A stretch of 64,000 nucleotides of DNA from Marinihelvus sp942491555 (GTDB lineage Bacteria; Pseudomonadota; Gammaproteobacteria; Xanthomonadales; SZUA-36). How positions within the stretch are numbered: the stretch's first letter is position 1; the number at the start of each line of letters is the position of its first letter. Shown here piece by piece: positions 44,996-54,804 of the stretch. The translations under genes and the position numbers were made by a program. The notes under the pieces are model-generated. The model was not told where the DNA came from and searched no databases. It saw nothing but the letters and a program-made list of their open reading frames with translations. The stretch is taken from assembly GCA_942491555.1 (NCBI GenBank), contig CALOBN010000003.1, forward strand, positions 1 to 64,000, read 5' to 3'.

Positions 44996-47900
44996 CAGAC
45001 ACAACACAAAAAGCACGCTCAAGACTGTTCCTGCCGCTGGCCGCCCTGGGCTTGCTCACGGCCCTGCTTGTGCTGGGGGTGGCCTGGCTGGCGGGCACGA
45101 CATCCGGCAGCCGCTGGCTGCTGGCGCGGACACCGCTGCCGGAAACCGTGAGTTTTGAACTGGCGGACGGCAGCCTGTTCCACGGGCTCCAGTTCAGCGA
45201 TTTGAGTATTCGCAGCGAGACCTTTGTCTTCAGTGCTGAGCGCGGCATGTTAACTGTCCGCCCCATTGGTTTTGCCAGCGGCCTCACGCTACAAAACGTG
45301 ATGCTGGAAAATACCACCTTGCGGTTGTTGAACAACGTCAGCGATGCAAGCACCCCGACCAGGCCCCTGGACCCGGCCGGGTGGAGCGCACCACTGCCGG
45401 TGGTTCTCGAGGCAGGGGAGATCAGGGGGCTGACCGTGATGTCGGATGCGGGTGAAAGCATCCTTCTTGAGCAGATCCTGCTTGCCGGCCGCTGGGATCA
45501 GGCCCTGAGCGGACTGCGTCTGCAAGTGCAATCAGCGTGGCTGAATGTGGACGCCAGTGGCGAGCTGCGGCTGGCAGATGGGCGCACTGAGCTGCAGCTT
45601 GACGCGCAACTCGATGCGCAAAGGTTTGACCCGGTCCTGCCTGCGGATCTGGTAATTCAGGCCACTACCGACGCCGGACTCAATGATATCGCCCTGGTTT
45701 TAAGCAGCGACATTGATGGTTTACGCGCGACCGGCAGCCTTGCGAACCTCCTCGAATCGCCACAACTCGCGCTGGAGATTAATCTTGAACGACTGGACCT
45801 GCCCACCGACGACGACCCGGCTTTAACGCTGGTCGGCATTGAAGGCAGCGTCAATTGGTCCATGCAGGACTATCGTCTGGCGCTGACCGGGGGTATGAAC
45901 ACAACGGCGATCGAAGACCTTCCCGAGCCCATTGCCTGGGAGATGACGGTTAATGGTGAACCGGCCGGTGACAGCACGGCGGTGATTCTGGAGAAACTTA
46001 ACCTGGCGCTTGGCGAGGGACGTTTGCAGGCCACCGGCGTGGTACGCCTTGGCGAGTCGGCAGGTGAGCCACCGCTGCTGGATCTCAATCTCGACTGGCA
46101 GTCGCTGCAGTGGCCTGTGAGCGGATCTGCGCCTGATGTGACAAGCAGCGAAGGCAGTGGACATCTCACCGGGCACCCTGCGGATTGGGTCTTCGAAGGA
46201 CAGTTCGCCCTGGCAACGCCGGACTACCCGGGCGGGCGCCTCAGCACGCTGGCGCGCGGGGATATGTCAGGCGCCCGGTTTGAGACGCTTGAAGGCAGCT
46301 TGCTGGGCGGAACCCTGGCCGGGCAGGGTAGTGTGGTCTGGGATGACACGGCCCGGGCCGAGTGGGTTTTGAACTTCAGTACGCTGGATCTGGCTTCTGT
46401 GCTGCCGGAATGGCCTGCGCTGGTGAGCGGCGAGGCGTCGGGGTCTTTGAGTTGGCAGGATGAATTGGAAGTCCGTGTCGAGGTGCCGCAACTTGATGGG
46501 CGCCTGTTTGACGAGTCACTGTCACTTGCCGGCGGGTTGATCTGGGATGCCCGCGGATTTGAACTGAGTGAGATCCGGCTGGCGGCCGGAACCTCGTACA
46601 TTGAAGCTGACGGGTTTTTTGGACAGCAATGGCATGCGGACCTGGAGCTTGATATCCGCGGGCCGGGTTGGCTGGCCCGGCGCGCAGGGGGCAACTGGGT
46701 TGGTCACATGGCGCTGGATAGCCGCCAGGATTTCCCGGTGCTCACCGCGGATCTGCTTGGTGAGAGCGTGGCGCTGGGTGATCTGTCGTTCCGGCAATTG
46801 ACCCTGCGGCTTGCAGAGCCTGACAGTGCCAGCCTGTCTCTGGAGGCAACGGATATCAAGCTGAACGACAGCCTGATCGATACCTTCTCACTGCAGCTCG
46901 CCGCCGACGCTTCTGGTGAACCCACCGGTGATTCCGGCGAGGCGCAGCGATTGACAGTCAGTGCGCGCCAGGCGGACTGGACACTGACAGCGAGCAGTCA
47001 TGGGAACTTGTCAAAGAGCCGTTCATTTGCGCAGACCGCGTGGCGTGGAACGCTGGATGCCGCCCGCTTGCGTCAAGGCGAAGAGCCGTTCCTTGATCTG
47101 CAATCGGAATCGCCGCTGGAGCTTGGGGCGGACCGGGTTGCTCTGCGGGATGCCTGCTTTGAACTGCAAACCGGCGGCGCGCTGTGCCTGTCGCTGGAGC
47201 AGGCCCAGGATACCGGCCTGGACATTGCTGGTGAATTTCGGGCGCTTTCCCTGGCCCTGCTCGGCAAGTTTTCACTTGATGGCCTGGCCAGCACACAGGT
47301 GCTGGATGGCCCGTTTCGCTGGTCATCGCAATCCGCCACCGGACCGGAGGGTTCAGCAGATCTGCGCCTGAGTGCAGGCGACATCTACGACCCGAACGCT
47401 GATGAGTTTGACATTGAGGTCGGCGCCGGCGCGCTGGGCTTTACCCTGTCCGATGGTACCCTGAGAAACGGCCGGCTCGATCTGCTGCTGCCGGGTGCCG
47501 GTTATATCCGCTCCACGTTTGAAATTGACGGGGTCAGGCTGGATGGCACTGGTCAGCTGCGTGGCAACCTGGAAATAGCCCTTGAAAATCTGCACATCGT
47601 GGACGAGTTTATCGATACCGTGCAGGACCTCACCGGCACGCTCAGGCTGTCCATGGCACTGAGTGGAGTAACGGCCGACCCCAAGTTCAATGGCGGCTTT
47701 GATCTCAGTGGTGTGTCGTTTTCGGTGCCGTTACTGGGCACTGAAATCAGTGATTTGTCTTTCCGCGGGCGCGTCGACAATGCGGACCGGCTGACCTTGC
47801 GTGGTCCTTTCCAGGTCGGGGAGGGCCGCGGCACTCTGTCCCTGAACGCACGCTTGCGCGATTGGGACGATCCGAGTCTGGATATTCGCCTGCTTGGTGA

Positions 47901-48714
47901 AAACCTGGCCCTCGCGCGACTGCCTGATCTGTCGCTGGATCTGTCACCGGACATCAGGTTGGCTTACCAGGACGAGGGCTGGCAGGTATCTGGCACAGCG
48001 CAGATTCCGCAGGCCACCATTAGCCCTCTGACCATCGGCGTTGAGCGTATTGATGAAAGCCCGGATGTGGTGGTTGTCGCCGGCGAACAGGTCGATGTTG
48101 GGGAACGCGACAGCCGGCCTCCGGCGACGATCTCCGGCGGTATCGCGGTAACCCTGGGGGATAATGTCCGCGTGCTTATGGACAAAGCAGACCTGGGCCT
48201 CACCGGCGCCGTTCAAATGCAGTGGGGCGCTGACCCGATACCAACAGCGCAGGGTGAAATCCTGGTCAATGGTGATGTCACAGCCTGGGGCCCGCGTTTG
48301 AAGATCAACGATGGCAGGGTTCGCTGGTCCGGTGACTCGGTGACCAATCCTTTGCTGGAGGTTCGTGCCGAGCGGGATGTGTTTGGGAATACGCCGGTAC
48401 GAACCGCGGGCGTGCGGGTTGCAGGCTCGGCGCAAAATCTCGATATCGAGGCTTATACCAGCCCGCTGACGACCTCTGAACGGGCCTGGGCGATACTGCT
48501 CACCGGCAGTGATGTGAATTTTGCCCAGGGTGTCGGGGCTTTCGACGTGGGTGCGTACATCGCGCCGCGCATATTCCTGAGCTACGGCATCAGCTTTTTC
48601 GATTCAGATAATGTAGTCGGAATTCGCTACGACCTGCGCCGCGGTTGGGGTATTAAAGCGACTTCGGGCCAGCAGGATTCAGGAATTGACCTGTCCTACA
48701 CGATTGAGAACTGA
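44992..48714 (+). CDS. tamB: Inner-membrane/periplasmic translocation protein TamB
   Basis: This 1240-aa protein has an N-terminal membrane helix (FLPLAALGLLTALLVLGVAW) and a long beta-rich periplasmic body of AsmA-like repeats. It ends in the conserved DUF490 C-terminal part (LTTSERAWAILLTGSDVNFA; YIAPRIFLSYGISFFD; VVGIRYDLRRGWGIKA). It bridges inner and outer membranes and pairs with TamA. The TTG start at 44992 shares bases with the tamA stop (TTGA), a clear coupling signal. Confidence 0.92.
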   Translation: MTDTTQKARSRLFLPLAALGLLTALLVLGVAWLAGTTSGSRWLLARTPLPETVSFELADGSLFHGLQFSDLSIRSETFVFSAERGMLTVRPIGFASGLTLQNVMLENTTLRLLNNVSDASTPTRPLDPAGWSAPLPVVLEAGEIRGLTVMSDAGESILLEQILLAGRWDQALSGLRLQVQSAWLNVDASGELRLADGRTELQLDAQLDAQRFDPVLPADLVIQATTDAGLNDIALVLSSDIDGLRATGSLANLLESPQLALEINLERLDLPTDDDPALTLVGIEGSVNWSMQDYRLALTGGMNTTAIEDLPEPIAWEMTVNGEPAGDSTAVILEKLNLALGEGRLQATGVVRLGESAGEPPLLDLNLDWQSLQWPVSGSAPDVTSSEGSGHLTGHPADWVFEGQFALATPDYPGGRLSTLARGDMSGARFETLEGSLLGGTLAGQGSVVWDDTARAEWVLNFSTLDLASVLPEWPALVSGEASGSLSWQDELEVRVEVPQLDGRLFDESLSLAGGLIWDARGFELSEIRLAAGTSYIEADGFFGQQWHADLELDIRGPGWLARRAGGNWVGHMALDSRQDFPVLTADLLGESVALGDLSFRQLTLRLAEPDSASLSLEATDIKLNDSLIDTFSLQLAADASGEPTGDSGEAQRLTVSARQADWTLTASSHGNLSKSRSFAQTAWRGTLDAARLRQGEEPFLDLQSESPLELGADRVALRDACFELQTGGALCLSLEQAQDTGLDIAGEFRALSLALLGKFSLDGLASTQVLDGPFRWSSQSATGPEGSADLRLSAGDIYDPNADEFDIEVGAGALGFTLSDGTLRNGRLDLLLPGAGYIRSTFEIDGVRLDGTGQLRGNLEIALENLHIVDEFIDTVQDLTGTLRLSMALSGVTADPKFNGGFDLSGVSFSVPLLGTEISDLSFRGRVDNADRLTLRGPFQVGEGRGTLSLNARLRDWDDPSLDIRLLGENLALARLPDLSLDLSPDIRLAYQDEGWQVSGTAQIPQATISPLTIGVERIDESPDVVVVAGEQVDVGERDSRPPATISGGIAVTLGDNVRVLMDKADLGLTGAVQMQWGADPIPTAQGEILVNGDVTAWGPRLKINDGRVRWSGDSVTNPLLEVRAERDVFGNTPVRTAGVRVAGSAQNLDIEAYTSPLTTSERAWAILLTGSDVNFAQGVGAFDVGAYIAPRIFLSYGISFFDSDNVVGIRYDLRRGWGIKATSGQQDSGIDLSYTIEN

Positions 48715-48765
48715 ACTTTTGGTTTTGGTTGCCAGGCCTGAATGACCGGGTAAAGCTGGCCTGAA

Positions 48766-48900
48766 TCAGCTGGCCTGGCCGGCGGGCGTGCGGATCGGAA
48801 TCATGGTGCCAACGAAGGTGCCAAGCATCAGACCGGTTCCCAGTGACAGCGTCGACAGGGACAATTGCAGTAATGAGAGGTGTTCCAGCAGTGTAAACAT
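48766..48900 (-). CDS. Small hydrophobic peptide, 44 aa
   Basis: The reading starts MFTLLEHLSLLQLSLSTLSL and ends in GTFVGTMIPIRTPAGQAS; one amphipathic or membrane helix is likely. The ribosome binding site is excellent: AGGAGAAACCCCT before ATG at 48900. No family is recognised. It lies 21 nt after another small ORF on the same strand, so the two may form one message. Confidence 0.5.
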   Translation of the reverse strand: MFTLLEHLSLLQLSLSTLSLGTGLMLGTFVGTMIPIRTPAGQAS

Positions 48901-48921
48901 AGGGGTTTCTCCTGTGGCTTG

Positions 48922-49032
48922 TCAGCCTTGGTCCAGCCAGTGGCCGGGTCTTTCGCCTTCTGATCCGATATTCCCTGTCCGATCAATTTCATCGGTGGGT
49001 ATTTTCACGAACGTTTTGAATCTGATTTTCAT
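48922..49032 (-). CDS. Small charged peptide, 36 aa (uncertain)
   Basis: The reading starts MKIRFKTFVKIPTDEIDRTG at 49032 with GGAAA a few bases upstream, and ends in GHWLDQG. It is short, hydrophilic and unlike any family I know. The close spacing to the 44-aa ORF downstream is the main support. Confidence 0.3.
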   Translation of the reverse strand: MKIRFKTFVKIPTDEIDRTGNIGSEGERPGHWLDQG

Positions 49033-49329
49033 ATCATTTCCGATCGCTTCGGATGGGGGCGCGTTACTGTCGCCGTGATTCGTCAAGCTTTGGTACAGCC
49101 TCACTTTAGGCCGGGCCAGCTGAACGCCCCGTGAATATGTGGTTGCGATTTATGTTAAGGAGTGAGCTTAAAGAGCGCGGGGTGCGCACGCTTGTCCCGG
49201 ACGGACAGACGTTTGGCCGAAACGTATCGGGGGCGGTTCACAAAGGCAGTGTCGGGGCGGGGTGCTTTGTACCGTGGGCCTGCAGGACAGGATCAAGGCG
49301 TCATTGAAACGATGCAAGTGAGTGGACTT
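49033..49329. other. Gap between small ORFs and tRNA-Pro
   Basis: About 300 nt. It should contain the promoter for the two small minus-strand ORFs. I see no other gene. A short TTAAGGAG run at 49154-49161 resembles a ribosome binding site without a convincing ORF after it. Confidence 0.4.
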
Positions 49330-49406
<77 letters not shown>

Positions 49407-49611
49407 CCAAAATCCACTCACACACCCCGAAGGCCGCGTATTTTAACGGAGCGCAAGGCAATTGGAAAGCTCTGCACGCTGTGGCTTTGGCGTCTTTTAT
49501 GCTGCCTGCGGGTGTGATTTTGGACGGTGCTGTCTTAATTCGGCTTCACAGTATCCATGAGAGAATACTCATCGAACATAGAAGAGCAAAAATGAAAAGG
49601 AGAAACTAACG

Positions 49612-50982
49612 ATGCAAAATGACGTCGTCAACGCCCGTCTTTACCCCGCCGGAATGCTTACCAGTCTGAGCCGCATGGAAGTTGAAAGGCTGCACGATGC
49701 GAGTCGGGGTGACCTGTATAAATTCCTGCGCCGTTGCTCACTGGCCGTGCTCAACAGCGGTAATGAAGGAGATGATGCCGAGGCGCTGCTCGCGCAGTAT
49801 CAGGACTTCGATATCAATGTTGAGCAGTTCAATCGTGGTATCCGCCTGGATCTGAAGAATGCGCCCGGGATCGCGTTCGTCGATGGCAAAATTATCGAGG
49901 GTGTGCGCGAGTTGCTGTCCGCGGTGATCCGGGACCTGGTCTATTACGACATGGAGATTGGCAGCAATCCCGATTACAAGCTCGACACCGGTGATCAGAT
50001 CTCCAATGCGGTGTTCGAAATTCTGCGCAATGCAGATGTCATCCAGCCGCGCATCGAACCGCACCTGGTGGTGTGCTGGGGCGGCCACTCCATCGGGCGT
50101 CCGGAATATGAATACACCAAGGATGTCGGTTATGCCCTCGGGCTGCGGCGCATGAATGTCTGCACGGGCTGCGGTCCCGGTGCCATGAAAGGGCCGATGA
50201 AAGGCGCCACGATCGGGCATGCCAAGCAGCGAATCAAGCAGGGTCGTTACGTGGGCCTGTCTGAGCCGGGGATCATCGCCGCCGAGTCACCCAACCCGAT
50301 CGTCAACCAGCTGGTGATCCTGCCGGATATTGAAAAGCGTCTCGAAGCTTTTGTGCGTCTTGGTCATGGCTTTGTCGTATTTCCGGGCGGGGCCGGCACG
50401 GTCGAGGAAATTCTCTATCTGCTGGGAATATTGCTGCACCCCGATAACGCCGATATGCCGTTTCCCCTGGTGTTCACCGGGCCGGCTTCGGCTGCTGAAT
50501 ATTTTGAGCAGGTGGATCAGTTTATCCGCCTGGTTCTCGGGGATGCCACGGCAGAACGCTACCAGATCATTATTGATGACCCTGAGGCGGTCGCGCTGGC
50601 CATGCTGAGAGGTCTCGAGGAAGTGCGCGACTACCGCAGTGACCACAAGGATGCCTGGTATTACAACTGGCGTTTGCAAATTGATCTGCCGTTCCAGCAG
50701 CCCTTCGAGCCCACGCACGAGCTTATGGCCGGATTGGTTATCAGCCGGGACTTACCAATCCACGAACTGGCCGCCAACCTGCGGCGCGTTTTCTCGGGAA
50801 TCGTGGCGGGGAATGTCAAACCGCGGACGATCAAGGCCATCCGCGAGCATGGTAAATTTGAGATCAGTGGTGATCCCGAGTTCATGGCGAGCCTGGACAG
50901 GCTGCTGCAGTCGTTTATTGAGCAGCACCGTATGAAGCTTCCAGGGACACACTACGAGCCGTGTTACCGGATTGTGACCTGA
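49612..50982 (+). CDS. ppnN: Nucleotide 5'-monophosphate nucleosidase PpnN (LOG family)
   Basis: This 456-aa protein is the YgdH/PpnN-type member of the LOG family, which cleaves purine and pyrimidine monophosphates to the base and ribose 5-phosphate. The core motifs are VVCWGGHSIGRPEYEYTKDV, NVCTGCGPGAMKGPMKGA and VFPGGAGTVEEILYLLGILL, the PGGxGTxxE active-site signature. It has the N- and C-terminal extensions of the PpnN subgroup, which in E. coli bind ppGpp. AGGAG precedes the ATG. Confidence 0.93.
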   Translation: MQNDVVNARLYPAGMLTSLSRMEVERLHDASRGDLYKFLRRCSLAVLNSGNEGDDAEALLAQYQDFDINVEQFNRGIRLDLKNAPGIAFVDGKIIEGVRELLSAVIRDLVYYDMEIGSNPDYKLDTGDQISNAVFEILRNADVIQPRIEPHLVVCWGGHSIGRPEYEYTKDVGYALGLRRMNVCTGCGPGAMKGPMKGATIGHAKQRIKQGRYVGLSEPGIIAAESPNPIVNQLVILPDIEKRLEAFVRLGHGFVVFPGGAGTVEEILYLLGILLHPDNADMPFPLVFTGPASAAEYFEQVDQFIRLVLGDATAERYQIIIDDPEAVALAMLRGLEEVRDYRSDHKDAWYYNWRLQIDLPFQQPFEPTHELMAGLVISRDLPIHELAANLRRVFSGIVAGNVKPRTIKAIREHGKFEISGDPEFMASLDRLLQSFIEQHRMKLPGTHYEPCYRIVT

Positions 50983-51020
50983 TTTTGCCCCGACCCGGAT
51001 TGGGTCGGGTGCCGGCAAGG

Positions 51021-51776
51021 CTACTGGCCGATATCAAAGGGATCCGTGGACCGGCGCAGCAAGCTCCGGTCCCGGGTCAGGTTCTCCTCACCAATCAGTT
51101 GACGGAAATCGCTCAACGGAATGCCATGCGTGGGCTTGTAGGTGCGGTCTTCCAGTTCTTCCAGGAGGCCCGCCGCCAGTAAGGCGTTGCGCTCTTCCAC
51201 CTCGAGGTCTTCGTACTCGATCACGGCATGCGCATCTGCATAGTCTACCGGCATGACCAGACCGCTCAGGTCATCACTGACATCAAGGCCTGCGAGCGGA
51301 TACTGGAGCACATATTCGTTATCACGGTTTACCAGAACGGTAATCGCGCAACCCTGTTCCATGCCGACAAATTGGCCCTGGACCTCGGGGTTATCACGGA
51401 CAAACAGGAGGAAGCGCTGTCCTTCCTCGCCGGGCAGGGTATCCGGGAAATAGCATTCGTGCTCGTGCAGGCCTTCTTCATACACATCGATGATATCGGG
51501 AACCGGCCGGTTGACCTTGTAAGGAATTAAAACCCGCAGATAGGCGGTGCCACCGGTCGGAAACTCACGCTGGTACTGGTAATCCGTATCCATTACCTGG
51601 ACAAGACCGATAAAGTCAGCGGCGCTGGCGATCTCGGCCAGGAAAGGTGGCGGCAGTGTCACTGTCTCTTCAAGCGCCCCGGACATGTCTGCCGCTGTTT
51701 GCTGGGCGTGGATGCTGCCCGCGCAGGTGAGCAGTGTCACGCCGAGCGCAGATGTGATTCGTTTGAGGCTTTTCAT
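51021..51776 (-). CDS. Secreted hypothetical protein
   Basis: This 251-aa protein is read from the ATG at 51776. A signal peptide (MKSLKRITSALGVTLLTCAG, then SIHAQ) indicates export. The mature part has LVQVMDTDYQYQREFPTGGT, then RVLIPYKVNRPVPDIIDVYE, with EEGLHEHECYFPDTLPGEEG and LLFVRDN; this pattern resembles TIMP/netrin-like fold proteins that report on durable metal-binding surfaces, but the match is weak. Two Cys could form a disulfide (ECYF and GCAITV). Function unknown. Confidence 0.7.
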   Translation of the reverse strand: MKSLKRITSALGVTLLTCAGSIHAQQTAADMSGALEETVTLPPPFLAEIASAADFIGLVQVMDTDYQYQREFPTGGTAYLRVLIPYKVNRPVPDIIDVYEEGLHEHECYFPDTLPGEEGQRFLLFVRDNPEVQGQFVGMEQGCAITVLVNRDNEYVLQYPLAGLDVSDDLSGLVMPVDYADAHAVIEYEDLEVEERNALLAAGLLEELEDRTYKPTHGIPLSDFRQLIGEENLTRDRSLLRRSTDPFDIGQ

Positions 51777-51887
51777 GGTCTGTCCTTTAGCTTGTCTGAC
51801 GGCCCCATCTTCGATGACGCCCTGTCTGTGCACTCATGTTTTTGATGTCCATAGCCGCAACAGGTTCCCGTGCCCAAGGACAGCGGG

Positions 51888-52757
51888 TCATTTTCCGGTC
51901 ATCAGGGCCAGGCGTTGCCCAAGGCGCACCGGGTCCGTTGCGCCAGGCATTGTGGCCAGATCGCCCGCGACGGCGCCGGGTGGCAGGGCCATAATGACGG
52001 TTGAGCCCATATTGAAGCGGCCCATTTCCGCGCCGCGCTCAAGAACAACCTCGCCGGGCGCGTATTGTTGTCGATGCAAGGCCCGCACTTTGGCCGGCGT
52101 GATGCTACCGGCCCATACCGTGTCCATGCTTGCCACCAGCATGGCGCCAACGAGTACCTGGGCAAGAGGTCCAAACTCGGTTTCGAAAATGCATACCACC
52201 CGCTCATTGACGGCAAACAGACCCGGGACCTGGCGCACCGTGTAGGGGGCCACGCTGTAGAGCAGGCCCGGTACGTAAATCATGCGCCGCAAGGTGCCGG
52301 CCAGAGGCATATGCACGCGGTGGTAATCCCGTGGCGACAGGTAAATCGTCCAGAACTGACCACCCCGCAGTGCCTGGCACGCCGGATCATCCGCCAGCAG
52401 GGCCTGCAAGCTGTAGTCATGCCCCTTGGCCTGGTAAATCCGGCCCTGACTGATCAGCCCGCTTTCAGAGATTCGACCGTCACACGGTGATACCAGGGCA
52501 AGCGGGTTCGGGTCCAGCGGCCGGGCACCGGGCTTCAGTTCGCGGGTAAAAAAATCATTGAAGCTGGCATAATGCTCCGGATTCGGATTAACCGCTTCGT
52601 CAAAGTTGACGCCGGCGACCTTGCCAATGCCGCGTATCAGGGTGTTTTTTACCAGGGGCGTGCGTACGCGCATCAACCAATGCACCGCCGCAGTAAGTGT
52701 TCGCTGCGGCAGAACTGATTGCAAAGCTGCCAGTGATTTCTCCATCCATGCAGGCAT
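51888..52757 (-). CDS. psd: Phosphatidylserine decarboxylase proenzyme
   Basis: This 289-aa enzyme makes phosphatidylethanolamine at the inner membrane. The self-cleavage site that creates the pyruvoyl group is FNMGSTVIM; cleavage is expected between Gly and Ser, with Met in place of the more usual Leu. SFNDFFTRELKPGARPL and LVSPCDGRISESG are family landmarks, and YLSPRDYHRVHMP carries the conserved His residues. The ATG at 52757 has AGG 8 nt upstream and gives the usual bacterial length; a longer reading to 52904 overlaps prmB. It diverges from prmB. Confidence 0.94.
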   Translation of the reverse strand: MPAWMEKSLAALQSVLPQRTLTAAVHWLMRVRTPLVKNTLIRGIGKVAGVNFDEAVNPNPEHYASFNDFFTRELKPGARPLDPNPLALVSPCDGRISESGLISQGRIYQAKGHDYSLQALLADDPACQALRGGQFWTIYLSPRDYHRVHMPLAGTLRRMIYVPGLLYSVAPYTVRQVPGLFAVNERVVCIFETEFGPLAQVLVGAMLVASMDTVWAGSITPAKVRALHRQQYAPGEVVLERGAEMGRFNMGSTVIMALPPGAVAGDLATMPGATDPVRLGQRLALMTGK

Positions 52758-52832
52758 GTGTTGACCTAATCGATTACCCGCCCAGGGCGGAACGCGTGAA
52801 TTATACTGCCGCGACAGCAACTCGGGTGAACC

Positions 52833-53753
52833 ATGGACAGCATTGAACTCTGGGTACGTCGTTGCGCCGCACAAATGGACCAGGCCGGTCTGTTTTTCGG
52901 GCATGGCACGGACAACGCGCTGGACGAGGCTGTATGGCTAGTATTGCACGTGCTGGGCGCACCGCTTGATGGCAGTTTTGAGGCCTGGGACAGCAAGGTC
53001 AGTGTCGAAGACGCCGTTCAGATCGAGCACCTGCTCGGACGACGCATTAGCACCCGTCAGCCCCTCGCTTACCTGTTGGGTGAAGCCTGGTTTTGTGGTT
53101 TGCCCTTCAAGGTCGGGCCTGGTGCGCTGGTGCCACGCTCACCCATAGCCGAACTGATCAGCGATGGTTTTCAGCCTTGGCTTGGGGGACGCCCGGTGCG
53201 CCGGGGACTGGATCTGTGCACCGGCGGCGGCTGTATTGCGATCGCCACCGCACTCAATTTGCCGGAAATCCGGCTTGATGCCTCCGACATCAGTGCTTCT
53301 GCCCTTGACATCGCGGCCCAGAACGTCAGGATGCACGGTCTGGAAACGCGCATCCGCCTGCACGAATCAGACCTGTTTGAGGGTCTGCCGGCGCAACGTT
53401 ATGACCTGATTATCAGTAATCCGCCCTACGTTCCGCGCGCGGTGGTCGAGGCGCTGCCCGAGGAATATCGCGCAGAGCCGTCTGTGGGACTGGTATCCGG
53501 GTCAGACGGGCTGGATCTGCCGCTGCGCATTCTGTTCGAGGCATCACGGTGGCTGAGCCCCGGCGGTGTCCTGTTTTGCGAGGTGGGCGAGAGCGATGAG
53601 CGACTGCAGGCTGCGCTGGAACGGGTGCCGTTGACCTGGCTGGAGTTCGAGCGTGGCGGTAGCGGTGTGTTTACCATAGAGCAACAACAACTTGAGGCAG
53701 CGCAAGCGGGTATCCGGGCGGTGCTGGAAAAACGGGGACAGATCATTGAATAG
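52833..53753 (+). CDS. prmB: Ribosomal protein L3 N5-glutamine methyltransferase
   Basis: This is a 306-aa SAM-dependent methyltransferase. An N-terminal helical domain (LLGRRISTRQPLAYLLGEAW) precedes the catalytic fold: GLDLCTGGGCIAIATAL (motif I) and DLIISNPPYVPRAVVEALPE with the NPPY substrate-glutamine motif near residue 196. The R-A-V-V-E-A-L-P-E-E-Y region favours PrmB over PrmC. It leads the prmB-aroC-asd operon; aroC starts inside its 3' end. Confidence 0.92.
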   Translation: MDSIELWVRRCAAQMDQAGLFFGHGTDNALDEAVWLVLHVLGAPLDGSFEAWDSKVSVEDAVQIEHLLGRRISTRQPLAYLLGEAWFCGLPFKVGPGALVPRSPIAELISDGFQPWLGGRPVRRGLDLCTGGGCIAIATALNLPEIRLDASDISASALDIAAQNVRMHGLETRIRLHESDLFEGLPAQRYDLIISNPPYVPRAVVEALPEEYRAEPSVGLVSGSDGLDLPLRILFEASRWLSPGGVLFCEVGESDERLQAALERVPLTWLEFERGGSGVFTIEQQQLEAAQAGIRAVLEKRGQIIE

Positions 53754-54804
53754 CTTTGGACGTCTGCTGCGCATGACCACCTGGGGAGAAAGCCACGGGC
53801 CGGCGATCGGCTGTGTGCTGGACGGCTTTCCCCCGGGGCTGGAAATCACCGAGGCCGAAATAAAGCTCGAGCTCGAACGCCGCGCCACCGGCCGTTCACG
53901 GCACACCTCGCAGCGCAAGGAAGCAGATGATGTGCGCATCCTGTCCGGCGTTTTTGAAGGACGCACCACGGGAACGCCCATCTCCCTGTATATCGAAAAT
54001 ACCGATGCGCGCTCGAAGGACTACAGCAATATTGCCCGCCTGTATCGACCCGGCCATGCTGATTTTACCTACGATGCCAAATACGGCATCCGGGATTATC
54101 GCGGCGGCGGGCGTTCTTCGGCGCGGGAGACCACCGTGCGCGTGGCTGCCGGGGCGCTGGCGCGTAAATGGCTGCTCCAGGAACGGGGTATCCAGATCCA
54201 GGGCTGGCTGGCGGAGCTGGGCCCCCTGCGCGTAGACCACGATATGCAATGGGATGAGATCGACAACAACCCGTTCTTTGCACCCTCTGCGCGCATCGTG
54301 CCAGAGCTGGAAACGTTTATGGACAAGCTCAGAAAATCCGGTGATTCAGTCGGAGCACGGGTAAATTGTCGCGCTACCGGCGTTCCTGCCGGCCTTGGCG
54401 AACCGGTGTACGGCAAGCTGGATGCTGATCTGGCCACCGCCATGATGAGCATCAACGCGACCAAGGGTGTGGAAATCGGCGCCGGATTTGCAAGCGTGGC
54501 GCAACCGGGTACCGAACATCGCGATCTGATGACCCGCGAGGGTTTTCAGAGCAACAATGCCGGTGGCATTCTCGGCGGCATTTCCAGCGGTCAGGACGTG
54601 GTCGTATCGGTTGCCTTCAAGCCAACCTCAAGCCTGCGGATTCCCTGCGTTTCCCTGGATGCGGACGGCAACGAGGTCGAGGTTGTAACCAAGGGCCGGC
54701 ATGATCCTTGCGTGGGTATTCGTGCAACGCCCATTGTCGAAGCCATGATGGCACTAACCCTGATGGATCACGTGCTGCGGCACAGAGGACAGATTGGCTC
54801 ATGA
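53746..54804 (+). CDS. aroC: Chorismate synthase
   Basis: This 352-aa enzyme converts 5-enolpyruvylshikimate 3-phosphate to chorismate using reduced FMN. Family signatures are GRLLRMTTWGESHGPAIGCV, the TGTPISL segment, YRPGHADFTYDAKYGIRDY and GGRSSARETTVRVAAGALA, and C-terminal GGISSGQDVVVSVAFKPTSS. The TTG at 53746 overlaps the prmB stop by 8 nt and gives the right N-terminus (LNSFGRLLR). It feeds the trp genes further downstream. Confidence 0.96.
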   Translation: MNSFGRLLRMTTWGESHGPAIGCVLDGFPPGLEITEAEIKLELERRATGRSRHTSQRKEADDVRILSGVFEGRTTGTPISLYIENTDARSKDYSNIARLYRPGHADFTYDAKYGIRDYRGGGRSSARETTVRVAAGALARKWLLQERGIQIQGWLAELGPLRVDHDMQWDEIDNNPFFAPSARIVPELETFMDKLRKSGDSVGARVNCRATGVPAGLGEPVYGKLDADLATAMMSINATKGVEIGAGFASVAQPGTEHRDLMTREGFQSNNAGGILGGISSGQDVVVSVAFKPTSSLRIPCVSLDADGNEVEVVTKGRHDPCVGIRATPIVEAMMALTLMDHVLRHRGQIGS

